This document shows, piece after piece, positions 54,687 through 64,000 of a DNA stretch of 64,000 bases. A model generated the notes under the pieces. That model was not told the origin of the DNA. It saw nothing but the letters and a program-made list of their open reading frames with translations, and did no database searches. The first letter of the stretch is position 1. Every line of letters begins with the position of its first letter. Origin of the DNA: Asticcacaulis sp. SL142 (lineage in GTDB: Bacteria > Pseudomonadota > Alphaproteobacteria > Caulobacterales > Caulobacteraceae); the NCBI RefSeq assembly GCF_026625745.1, contig NZ_CP113061.1, forward strand, positions 948,501 to 1,012,500, given 5' to 3'. The position numbers and the translations under genes were made by a program.

Positions 54687-55415
54687 TTAAGCCCTCAACC
54701 GTTTCAGAAACCATTCCGTTTGTTCGGCTTCCCGCGTCGCGCGGGCCAGCACCCGCGCGTCGCCGGCGTCGCCGGATTTTTCGAAGCGCGCGCGTAGCCG
54801 CGCCGCCATGTCGGCGCCTATACTCTTGGCTTCCGCGCGAATGGCGTCCGCTTCGGCCTGGGTGGGAGCCGTGCGCTCCTCACGCAACAAGACGTTCTCA
54901 GTGAGCAGGGAGAAATATCTTTCGAGAGGATTTTGCGCGATGGCCTGATCCACCGAAGTGGACCAATTCGCGCCGTTGCCGCGATCGGTTAGCAGGTCGT
55001 CGTCGAAACCCGTCAACTCCTCGAAATAGTGCGCGAGCGCGGTTCGAGCCGCGCCGACCACCCGTTGATCATATTCATCGCCGATCGAACGGGTGAGGAT
55101 TGCATCGCGCACGTCCTGAAGTGACGCGGAGTGGGCGAGCTGAAGATCATCGCAGATGTTCTTCCAGTTCCCGCCTCGTGCGAGATTAACCGACATCAGT
55201 ACGATTTCCCGCACGATGTCCGGCGCGATCGCGCCGAACTGGCGAAGGAGATAATCCGGCTTCAGTTTGGTGAGCACAAGTTTGGAGATCGCGCGAGCCG
55301 AAGCGCCGGGTTGTGAACCGTAGCTCCCAGAACCACCTCCACCTCCGCCTCCGCCGCCTCGACCGCCGCTGCCGCCACTACCGCCCCCGCCGCCGCCCGC
55401 GCCTGACTGACCCAT
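54687..55415 (-). CDS. Glycine-rich Met-Gly protein, QatB-like in architecture
   Basis: 242 residues. It begins Met-Gly-Gln-Ser-Gly and has about 35 residues of almost pure Gly/Ser, then a mostly helical domain (AISKLVLTKLKPDYLLRQFG, IVLMSVNLARGGNWKNICDD, LAHYFEELTGFDDDLLTDRG) and a charged C-terminal coil. The helical domain is not one I recognise. Removal of Met would expose an N-terminal glycine, the reported target of QueC-like enzymes in Qat and type IV CBASS; QatB proteins have a similar Gly-rich start. ATG 55415 is chosen over TTG 55433 because AAGGGA lies 7 bases upstream. Its ATG shares one base with the stop of the CHAT gene (TAATG). Confidence 0.75.
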   Translation of the reverse strand: MGQSGAGGGGGGSGGSGGRGGGGGGGGGSGSYGSQPGASARAISKLVLTKLKPDYLLRQFGAIAPDIVREIVLMSVNLARGGNWKNICDDLQLAHSASLQDVRDAILTRSIGDEYDQRVVGAARTALAHYFEELTGFDDDLLTDRGNGANWSTSVDQAIAQNPLERYFSLLTENVLLREERTAPTQAEADAIRAEAKSIGADMAARLRARFEKSGDAGDARVLARATREAEQTEWFLKRLRA

Positions 55416-58400
55416 TAACGTATCCCTTCCCAAACGCTGCCCATATCCAATTTCGAGATATCCATTTCCCTCGCCGCCGCGATGGTGCTTAGCCGGGCAC
55501 GGAAATCCTCGCCGGGCCCTGGCTCGCCGAGAATCTCCAAGCCGGCTAGAACGGGCAGCCAGCGGTCCCCTATATCCGAGCCGTCCGTTAAGCCATCCGA
55601 GTGCATCAGACTCGTTTGGGTCTTGCGCATTACCGTGACGGCTTCACTCCGCATGCCGTCGGGCAGCCCTTTCACGAGACGAAGCCTGGAATTGACCAGA
55701 GCACGGGCGGCCCAGGAATGGTTCTCGACGGCTTCAAGCTGTGATTCAATGGCGGCCCAGATCGCGAACACGGTTTCGTCGAAGGGCGCCTTGTCCTCCT
55801 GATCCTTCCAGAAGCGCCGATTACTCGCCAAGGCCAAAACCAACGCGTTGCCGTCCGACCGGGCAATTCGGAGAGCTTGATCGAGATAGGCTACCCCGGC
55901 CTCCGTTTGCCCCATGCGGTCAAGGGCCTTGGATAGCTCATATGTCGTTTCAGCGATAAAGCGACGCGCGGGGGGCGTATTTGCCATTACTTCCAAGGCG
56001 GCCTTTAAATGCTCGAGTGCCGCAGCGGGATCGCTCTCCACATCGTATGCATAGCGGTGGCAGACATCCGCTAAATTTCTCAATGCCGTGGCCTTCAAAT
56101 ACTGCCTTTCATCGAGCTCGTCGCAGGCCGCGATAATCCGCTCGTATTCCGCTTTCGCCACCGCCGCCTTTTTTTGGAAGTAGACCCCGTGGCGGGCAAT
56201 ATCATGCGCCACGATTAACGGCTGCAAAGTTGCCAAAGGATCATCAGGCGCGACTTGAGCATTGGATTCGGCGATCGGCAAGGCGCTCTCCATCCAGCGC
56301 AAGGCCTCGTCATGCTTCGCCGTATCCGGCTGATTTCGCAAGGTCTCCGCGTGGAGTAATGCGAATTCAACCTCCTCGTACGAGGAAAGGCTTGCCGGAA
56401 TGACCCTCGATAGAACATCTTCCGCTCGCCTCGGATATCCCAGTGCCAACTGGGCTCGCGATACCTGCTGTAAGCGCCCAAAATCGAGATGGAGGCAATG
56501 CCTTCGCATGGTCTTGTACATTGCAACGACACGATTGGCCTTTCCAGACCTAGACCAAGCCTCGATCGCCTCCGACGCATAGCGTTGCGCGGTTTCATTG
56601 TCGCCAGCCCCCAGCGCATGGATCGAACATTTCTCAAGGTACGGCGCGCCCGTCCACAAGGGATCGAAACCGGTGCCTTCGAGAAAAGCCAAACAGTGCC
56701 GATGCGCTTGTGTGCGTTCGTCCTCTGATAGGGCGTTCTGGAGGTCAAACGCCAGGGATGCCGCGACCGCAAATCGCCCGCCCGCTCCGATCAAGACCGC
56801 CCGTAGCTTGGAATGAGCATTTTCCAGCCCCAACGGCTTACTAAATGCGTCAATTTGTGATTTCGAGAGCGCGCGATTGAAGACCGCGAGGCTTTTGAGC
56901 ACCAACTCCGTCCCTTCCGGGAGGACGACTGGAGTAGTGACATAGCTGTCCTGTTGCCAGAGACCGCCCTGAATCTCGTCTTGTGACGGGAGGTCAGGTG
57001 AGATCACGATAATCCGACTGCCCCGCTCCGCCGCCTCGGTCAGATGGGTAGTATCGGATAGTCCCCCTTTTGCAATGACGGCTATGGTCAAATCATGCCG
57101 TCCCGTCAATTGCATCCAGGCCTCGAGCCGCCGGTCTTCTCGCTTGGCCAGCGCGAATATGGACGTCAGCCAAGTGGTTTCGCTTAAACGGGCACCGGGA
57201 AAAATCCGCGCCCGCAGGTCTCTCATATTCGCGGCAAAGGCACGCAGGAAGTCATTCGAATCCGCGCCGGGAACCGTTAGGATGAGTAACGGGCGACCAT
57301 CGGTCTTGGCCGCCTGCCGCAAGGTCTTGAGCACTTCGAAATGGTCGTGGCTCAAGGTTTGGTGCCTGATCCAGCAAGGCTGACCGTCAAACCAATGCGG
57401 CTGGTGGGCCGCCACGTCTGGCGCCTCGTCCCATACCGCGCCAGCATTCTCCGTTTCCGCGATGCTCTCGTAACTTAACTTGTCGATCAGTACGGCAAGG
57501 TCTTCACCTTCGGGCCTGGCCCAATTGAGGCGCGGCATCGACGCGCCTCCAACCCATAGAACCGGACTTGGCCACTCGGCCTCGGCGGCGGGTGTAACGT
57601 TATTGGAAGCGTTCGCAAGTTCCGCGCGCGCCGCCGCCAAGGCACGGGCTGGCCCCTGCCCTTCGGCCATATGCCGAAACAGCGTCCGCGCCAGGACGCG
57701 GGAACAGGTATCCTTTACGCGTGTCTGGCAACCGAGCACGCCCTCGATGCCGATCCCGACCATGGCCTCGACAAGCGATGGCAGGTTTTGGTTCGTAGCC
57801 CTCGCTTCCGCCGCGTCCACCACGGCCAGCCCTTCACAGGTCCAAAAAGCGGCCAGGATTGGCAAAGGAGCGAGCCGAGACACGCATCGCGCGATATGCG
57901 CCACCGGCACCCAATCGTCATTGAACCGAAATTCAAATCCTGATCCGGTGGTCCGGCCGTGACCGCTGAAACAAAGAAGGTGTGGCTTGACCTCATCCAG
58001 AACCTGACCAAGATCGCAGGCGTTTATTCGCCTGAACTCAGGTTGTTGAATGCGAGATTTGCCACCGGGCCCGAGGCTGTCCCATGCTTTTCCGAAAGCC
58101 GCCTCTTCCTTGCCGAACTCCAAATCTCCCGAGGATAATTGCCCCCCCTGGACAACCAAGGTTCTCATTGGATCGTCAAGGGTCGAGGGCGAGTAGTTCG
58201 TGGTTCTATTGAGCGAACGGACGACGGCGATCTGATCCAGTGGCGGTCCAATATTTTCGAAGAGGATCAGCTCCCAGGGCAAAACCAGGGGGTTGTAACT
58301 TCCAATGGTCGCGGTGTCGGATGAGATCATCCAACCGCACGGCCGGTTGGCGGCCTCGCCGAGGAGCGCTACGAACCTCTCGTAGGCATTGTCGTTTTGC

Positions 58401-58687
58401 GAGCCACTTGAGGCGACGGTGAAAGATCGCAGAAAATCTTTGTACGTCCCCGCACGTTGGTCGACCGCCTCAAAATCCAGATCCAACGGCAATGGACCCA
58501 AGGCGGAAACAGAATTGGCTGCTCCAACATATCGATAAATTGCATTCCCCGCGCGCAACTGAAGGGATAGCCCTGCGTCATCTCCGCCGATATGTGACGT
58601 CAAGACATGGTCGTCTAGCCTCGCGAGGATATCTGGGTCCGGTAGAGTCATCGTTGCACGCGATTTGGCGAGTCTATTCGTCGACAC
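55415..58687 (-). CDS. CHAT-domain (caspase-like) protease with helical-repeat tail
   Basis: 1090 residues. The N-terminal third is a CHAT peptidase: YNPLVLPWELILFENIG near 131-147, the catalytic His in LLCFSGHGRTTG (His243) and the catalytic Cys in FWTCEGLAVVDAAEA (Cys284), ending before VLWVGGASMPRLNW. A middle region of about 200 residues has no clear family. The C-terminal half is all-helical with TPR-like repeats (RYASEAIEAWSRSGKANRVV, FALLHAETLRNQPDTAKHDEA, KAALEVMANTPPARRFIAET), likely a sensor or scaffold. CHAT proteases activate bacterial gasdermins by clipping the C-terminal peptide. The GTG start at 58687 overlaps the gasdermin gene by 14 bp; ATG 58651 is an alternative without a ribosome-binding site. 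Confidence 0.9.
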   Translation of the reverse strand: MSTNRLAKSRATMTLPDPDILARLDDHVLTSHIGGDDAGLSLQLRAGNAIYRYVGAANSVSALGPLPLDLDFEAVDQRAGTYKDFLRSFTVASSGSQNDNAYERFVALLGEAANRPCGWMISSDTATIGSYNPLVLPWELILFENIGPPLDQIAVVRSLNRTTNYSPSTLDDPMRTLVVQGGQLSSGDLEFGKEEAAFGKAWDSLGPGGKSRIQQPEFRRINACDLGQVLDEVKPHLLCFSGHGRTTGSGFEFRFNDDWVPVAHIARCVSRLAPLPILAAFWTCEGLAVVDAAEARATNQNLPSLVEAMVGIGIEGVLGCQTRVKDTCSRVLARTLFRHMAEGQGPARALAAARAELANASNNVTPAAEAEWPSPVLWVGGASMPRLNWARPEGEDLAVLIDKLSYESIAETENAGAVWDEAPDVAAHQPHWFDGQPCWIRHQTLSHDHFEVLKTLRQAAKTDGRPLLILTVPGADSNDFLRAFAANMRDLRARIFPGARLSETTWLTSIFALAKREDRRLEAWMQLTGRHDLTIAVIAKGGLSDTTHLTEAAERGSRIIVISPDLPSQDEIQGGLWQQDSYVTTPVVLPEGTELVLKSLAVFNRALSKSQIDAFSKPLGLENAHSKLRAVLIGAGGRFAVAASLAFDLQNALSEDERTQAHRHCLAFLEGTGFDPLWTGAPYLEKCSIHALGAGDNETAQRYASEAIEAWSRSGKANRVVAMYKTMRRHCLHLDFGRLQQVSRAQLALGYPRRAEDVLSRVIPASLSSYEEVEFALLHAETLRNQPDTAKHDEALRWMESALPIAESNAQVAPDDPLATLQPLIVAHDIARHGVYFQKKAAVAKAEYERIIAACDELDERQYLKATALRNLADVCHRYAYDVESDPAAALEHLKAALEVMANTPPARRFIAETTYELSKALDRMGQTEAGVAYLDQALRIARSDGNALVLALASNRRFWKDQEDKAPFDETVFAIWAAIESQLEAVENHSWAARALVNSRLRLVKGLPDGMRSEAVTVMRKTQTSLMHSDGLTDGSDIGDRWLPVLAGLEILGEPGPGEDFRARLSTIAAAREMDISKLDMGSVWEGIR

Positions 58688-59438
58688 TCACCCCTAAGAC
58701 AACACCTCGCTCGGGGACGTATTCTTGCGCCCCTCCCTCATCTCTATTGGTTTCTTCTGGATGAAACTCCCAAACGCTATCCTCGTCTTCCTTGGAAAGA
58801 AAACCTGCCTTGTAGGCAAACGCCGCGCGTTGGCCAGGTTCGCCCTTGAAAGAAATCGTTGTTTCACTCGTCAATGAAACTGACCCTTTGGTGCCGATAT
58901 CGATAAAGGTTCCAACCTTGCCCGAAACGTCAGAGGAAAAGGCCATACCATCACTGCGACGCATCAACAATTCGTTGGCGTAGGCGTATTCGTAAGCGAT
59001 ATGAATCCCGCCCTCGTTGACAACGCTTTGCGGGATCGCTCCAAGTTGCAAGGCTTGAATGAGTTTATCAATTTGCGAGACTTCAACGCGCCGATAAGAC
59101 ACATCCGTGAAGGCGAAGCTAAAGCTGTTAGACCCCGCAAACCCCAAGTCCAATTTAGGTAGCGCTTCAATTCCAATACATCTCAATGAATTTTCGAGGA
59201 ATGATGTCGTAGCTTTCACACCTTTCGCGGAAGTGTACTGATAAGCTATATCGGCGAGCTTTCCCTCTTTCATCTCGAATTTGGTTTGCTCGGGGAAATA
59301 GTCCAGAAGAGGGCCGCGCCGTACCAGTCTGCGTAACTTTCGTGAATATGTATAAAGCTCCGGGGGCACGATATTCGTTTGCGGGAGAAAGACCGGCTGG
59401 TAGCCAAGTTCATTTAATTTGCGGACGAGCGCATCCAT
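58674..59438 (-). CDS. Bacterial gasdermin-like pore-forming protein
   Basis: 254 residues, the typical bacterial gasdermin size. The N-terminus LGYQPVFLPQTNIVPPELY matches the first-strand pattern of bacterial gasdermins, and the core has SNSFSFAFTDVSYRRVEV (104-121) and ISFKGEPGQRAAFAYKAGFL (195-214), the FKG..P..FA.KA family hallmark. The last about 35 residues form an acidic tail (WEFHPEETNRDEGGAQEYVP then ERGVVLGVSVDE), the expected autoinhibitory peptide. There is no N-terminal Cys for palmitoylation; the only Cys is residue 87. A strong AGGGGGG site precedes the ATG. The adjacent overlapping CHAT protease is the expected activator. Identification rests on pattern and context, not on a database search. 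Confidence 0.78.
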   Translation of the reverse strand: MDALVRKLNELGYQPVFLPQTNIVPPELYTYSRKLRRLVRRGPLLDYFPEQTKFEMKEGKLADIAYQYTSAKGVKATTSFLENSLRCIGIEALPKLDLGFAGSNSFSFAFTDVSYRRVEVSQIDKLIQALQLGAIPQSVVNEGGIHIAYEYAYANELLMRRSDGMAFSSDVSGKVGTFIDIGTKGSVSLTSETTISFKGEPGQRAAFAYKAGFLSKEDEDSVWEFHPEETNRDEGGAQEYVPERGVVLGVSVDE

Positions 59439-59607
59439 TTTTGTCCCCCCTGGCCGTAGCCGATCTGTCAGCGATTCCCATAAAATGATCGTTCAAATAT
59501 GCACGAATACCGAAAATCGTCCACCCAGAGTTGATGACATTTTCCCCGAATTCAGTTGACAACAAAGGGTTGTCGGAAGAACGCGCGGGTTCGATCTTGG
59601 GCGACGC

Positions 59608-59730
59608 CTATGAATCTACCAAAATTTTGACCGCTAGGAACAGCCCGGCAGACAGAACGACGAGGCCCAGGAGCTGATAGGTCGTCGGGAAGACGCCAGA
59701 GAGCGGGATGCTCACGAGAATCGCCACGCC
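59608..59730 (-). pseudogene. EamA/DMT transporter 3' remnant
   Basis: The last about 38 residues of a minus-strand frame (AILVSIPLSGVFPTTYQLLG, LVVLSAGLFLAVKILVDS) resemble the final two membrane helices of an EamA-type drug/metabolite transporter. Residues upstream in the frame are not transporter-like, so only a fragment remains next to eroded DNA. Confidence 0.45.
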
Positions 59731-60223
59731 CCGCTCCAGGTCGGGAAAAATCGAGGCACGCGCCGAAGATTTTAAGGATGCGGCTGCTCGCCTAGGCGTG
59801 CCCCGGCAGCAATACCTGGAAAAATCCGCGCGCCTGCTTAGGCTCAAATCCGACTTTTCAAGGACGATAAGAGGCTTCTGCGCGACTTTCAGACGGTCTT
59901 TCGTCGCTATCTGACGAGTATCGGATTCAATTCCTTTGAAACCTCGGCCTTACTGATCGACGAATACACATTCCTGCGACGCGTCACCATCAACAGTGTA
60001 GACCAAAGAAAGCGCATGCGTGCCGATTTCGGTAGCTTGGCCAGTGCCTGTATCCGCAACATCATCGCATTCACCTTGGTACCGCACGCCTGCAGGGAGA
60101 ATTCTACGTACAGCAAGCATACGAATGTTTCTATATTCGACGAGCCGCTACAGCAGAATATAAATCGCCAGGATTACCTTGAGATATTCTATTGTGTGGC
60201 CGAGGTGACCAAGGGCGGTGGCT
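59720..60223 (+). pseudogene. Degraded ORF of unknown function at the right end of the island
   Basis: Two plus-strand frames look like one broken gene: RAEDFKDAAARLGVPRQQYL in one frame, and after a shift near 59858 KDDKRLLRDFQTVFRRYLTS then TSALLIDEYTFLRRVTINSV to a stop at 60223. I do not recognise the family. From 60224 to 60510 nothing is callable. Confidence 0.3.
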
Positions 60224-60511
60224 AGGTAATCATCGCCGCTACTGACGAATTCCACGACCCGCGTGCCCGCGCCCGTATGCTTGGGATGACAGTCATTGAC
60301 TTCCAAGATCGATACGTCTTGCAATGATAACAACGCGTTTCCGAGTTTGAAGACCTGGCACCGGACCTGCCGACGATGAGGCGGCAGCACCGTTAACACG
60401 TCCGGTTTTTGCTCTCGCTACAAGTGTGTTGATGTCGCCTTAGGGCCAACTGCGGCCGGTTACCCCTCCACCTTTATCCACACATTTCCGTGAGTGTGTT
60501 TTGTGTTCGGG

Positions 60512-60531
60512 TGGTAGCTATGTGGTAGCTG
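60512..60531. repeat. Paired TGGTAGCT repeats, putative integrase arm-type sites (right)
   Basis: Two copies of TGGTAGCT with the same 11-bp period as the pair at 24740-24761, about 65 bp inside the right attachment site. The matching pairs at both ends support one element spanning the interval. Confidence 0.65.
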
Positions 60532-60544
60532 GAGGTGTTGAGCG

Positions 60545-60574
60545 CACACAAAGAAGCCGCCCGTGAGGGCGGCT
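60545..60574 (-). terminator. Terminator for tRNA-fMet, carried on the island side
   Basis: On the minus strand AGCCGCCC and GGGCGGCT form a perfect 8-bp stem with loop TCAC, followed by TCTTTGTG. It lies 28 bp beyond the tRNA 3' end, inside the island, and appears to replace the ancestral terminator now stranded at 24520-24543. Confidence 0.75.
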
Positions 60575-60594
60575 ATCTTATTGAAGTATCTACC

Positions 60595-60678
<84 letters not shown>

Positions 60679-60747
60679 ACAGGGATATCGGACAAAAGTC
60701 CTTCGGGCATTCGCCCTCAGTGTACATTTTGTCCGGGTCTGGACGGT

Positions 60748-60784
60748 GAAGCTAAATCTCGAAGCAGTTGTTCGATTTAGCTTC
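60748..60784 (-). other. Perfect 11-bp hairpin in the 5S-tRNA spacer
   Basis: GAAGCTAAATC and GATTTAGCTTC pair perfectly. Together with the stem CGGACAAAA / TTTTGTCCG at 60689-60735 it probably marks RNase processing sites of the rRNA precursor. Confidence 0.5.
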
Positions 60785-60825
60785 GCATTTTATCTGGGGA
60801 ACGCTTGAGGCGCGTCCCAGATATT

Positions 60826-60863
60826 AAAAAAGACCGGCAGCTTTGAGTGCCGACCGGTCTTTT
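60826..60863 (-). terminator. Terminator-like hairpin between 5S rRNA and tRNA-fMet
   Basis: AAAAAGACCGG and CCGGTCTTTT form a stem flanked by A and T tracts on both sides, just downstream of 5S. If active it would cut off most tRNA-fMet transcription from the rRNA promoters, so the tRNA may need read-through or a promoter in the 150-bp spacer. Confidence 0.7.
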
Positions 60864-60921
60864 AAGGTTTGTAATGAAGGGTATTCACTCTGGTGAGTGA
60901 TCCAACTCTGTAATTGATAGA

Positions 60922-61035
60922 CCTGGCGACGACCTACTCTCCCGCGCCTTAAGACGAAGTACCATCGGCCCTGGAGGGCTTAACGACCGAGTTCGGAATG
61001 GGATCGGGTGGGGACCTTCCGGCATAGCCACCAGG
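60922..61035 (-). rRNA. 5S ribosomal RNA
   Basis: About 114 nt. The ends CCTGG and CCAGG pair, and the interior has the conserved CCGAACTCGG and GGGAGAGTAGG words of 5S rRNA. Flanking inverted repeats TCTGTAATTGAT / ATCAATTACAGA extend the processing stem. Ends are approximate to a few bases. Confidence 0.95.
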
Positions 61036-61069
61036 TCAATCAATTACAGAGCGAAGACATTATCTATAT

Positions 61070-61111
61070 CACTTAAAAGTCCCTCGCTTACGCTCAGTGT
61101 ACTTTTAAGTG
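61070..61111 (-). other. Hairpin in the 23S-5S spacer
   Basis: CACTTAAAAGT and ACTTTTAAGTG form an 11-bp stem. The loop shares the words AGTCC, TCG and CTCAGTGTAC with the loop of the stem at 60689-60735 after 5S, indicating a duplicated processing element. The rest of the 185-nt spacer holds nothing else I can name. Confidence 0.5.
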
Positions 61112-61220
61112 GGCCAACAACGGCAAGCCCGCTCTCGAAGCGGTTCTTCGAGCGATCTTGGCATTATTGAGATGACATTGTTTGAACGACTTAGGTGTTG
61201 AACACCATAAATTTTGTAGA

Positions 61221-64000
<2,780 letters not shown>

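Noticed and set aside
52942..59438. A complete Qat or CBASS system
   Set aside because: No CD-NTase, QatA-type ATPase or TatD nuclease is present, so neither name fits even though two components resemble Qat parts.

Overview
The window looks like a chromosome segment of an alphaproteobacterium of the Caulobacterales, most like Asticcacaulis or a relative. The grounds are the many large TonB-dependent receptors, ECF sigma/FecR pairs, alphaproteobacterial rRNA features (23S - 5S - initiator tRNA order and an enlarged helix 9 in 23S) and the GC-rich coding style. The genus is an inference from gene content only.

Left chromosomal part (1-24.6 kb). It opens inside kdpB and continues with kdpC, kdpD and kdpE (high-affinity K+ uptake and its sensor/regulator). 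Next is a classical cell-surface signalling set: ECF sigma factor and FecR on the minus strand, and a divergent TonB-dependent receptor with an N-terminal STN signalling domain. A second, related receptor without STN carries a one-base frameshift and is followed by a secreted HD-domain protein. Then comes a minus-strand sugar-type locus: a TonB receptor, a FadR-like GntR regulator, and an operon DUF1080 - ApbE - Tat-type Gfo/Idh - small membrane protein - Tat-type Gfo/Idh. A near-palindromic 11-mer, TGGCCTTACCA, recurs upstream of three of these transcription units and probably marks one regulon.

Genomic island (about 24.56-60.65 kb). A perfect 52-bp direct repeat, consisting of the 3' half of an initiator tRNA plus a few flanking bases, occurs at 24558-24609 and 60595-60646. 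The right copy lies in the intact tRNA-fMet and the left copy is a fragment. A P4-type tyrosine integrase, frameshifted, sits just inside the left copy, and paired TGGTAGCT repeats occur near both ends. I infer a roughly 36-kb element integrated into tRNA-fMet. It has two main cargo blocks.

Cargo block A (26.7-49.6 kb) is a two-partner secretion system wired to cell-surface signalling: ECF sigma, FecR, a TpsB transporter, a DUF2341/LamG-ExbB fusion, ExbD, TonB, a porin, a coiled-coil periplasmic protein, a 4244-residue filamentous-haemagglutinin-like exoprotein ending in an STN domain, a SapC-like protein and a Skp-like chaperone. Placing the STN domain on the exoprotein suggests that secretion state is read by FecR and the sigma factor.

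Cargo block B (52.9-59.4 kb) is a tightly coupled minus-strand operon that I read as a new-looking immunity or cell-death module: a bacterial gasdermin, a CHAT (caspase-like) protease with a long helical/TPR-like tail, a glycine-rich protein starting Met-Gly, a QueC-like PP-loop enzyme with a QueC-type cysteine set, and an ASCH protein. It combines protease-activated pore formation with the QueC-like / N-terminal-glycine logic of Qat and type IV CBASS. Between the blocks lie IS3 debris, a small helix-turn-helix protein, and a nucleotidyltransferase gene fused by deletion to a 5'-truncated IS transposase.

Right chromosomal part (60.6-64 kb): tRNA-fMet, 5S rRNA and most of 23S rRNA, all on the minus strand.
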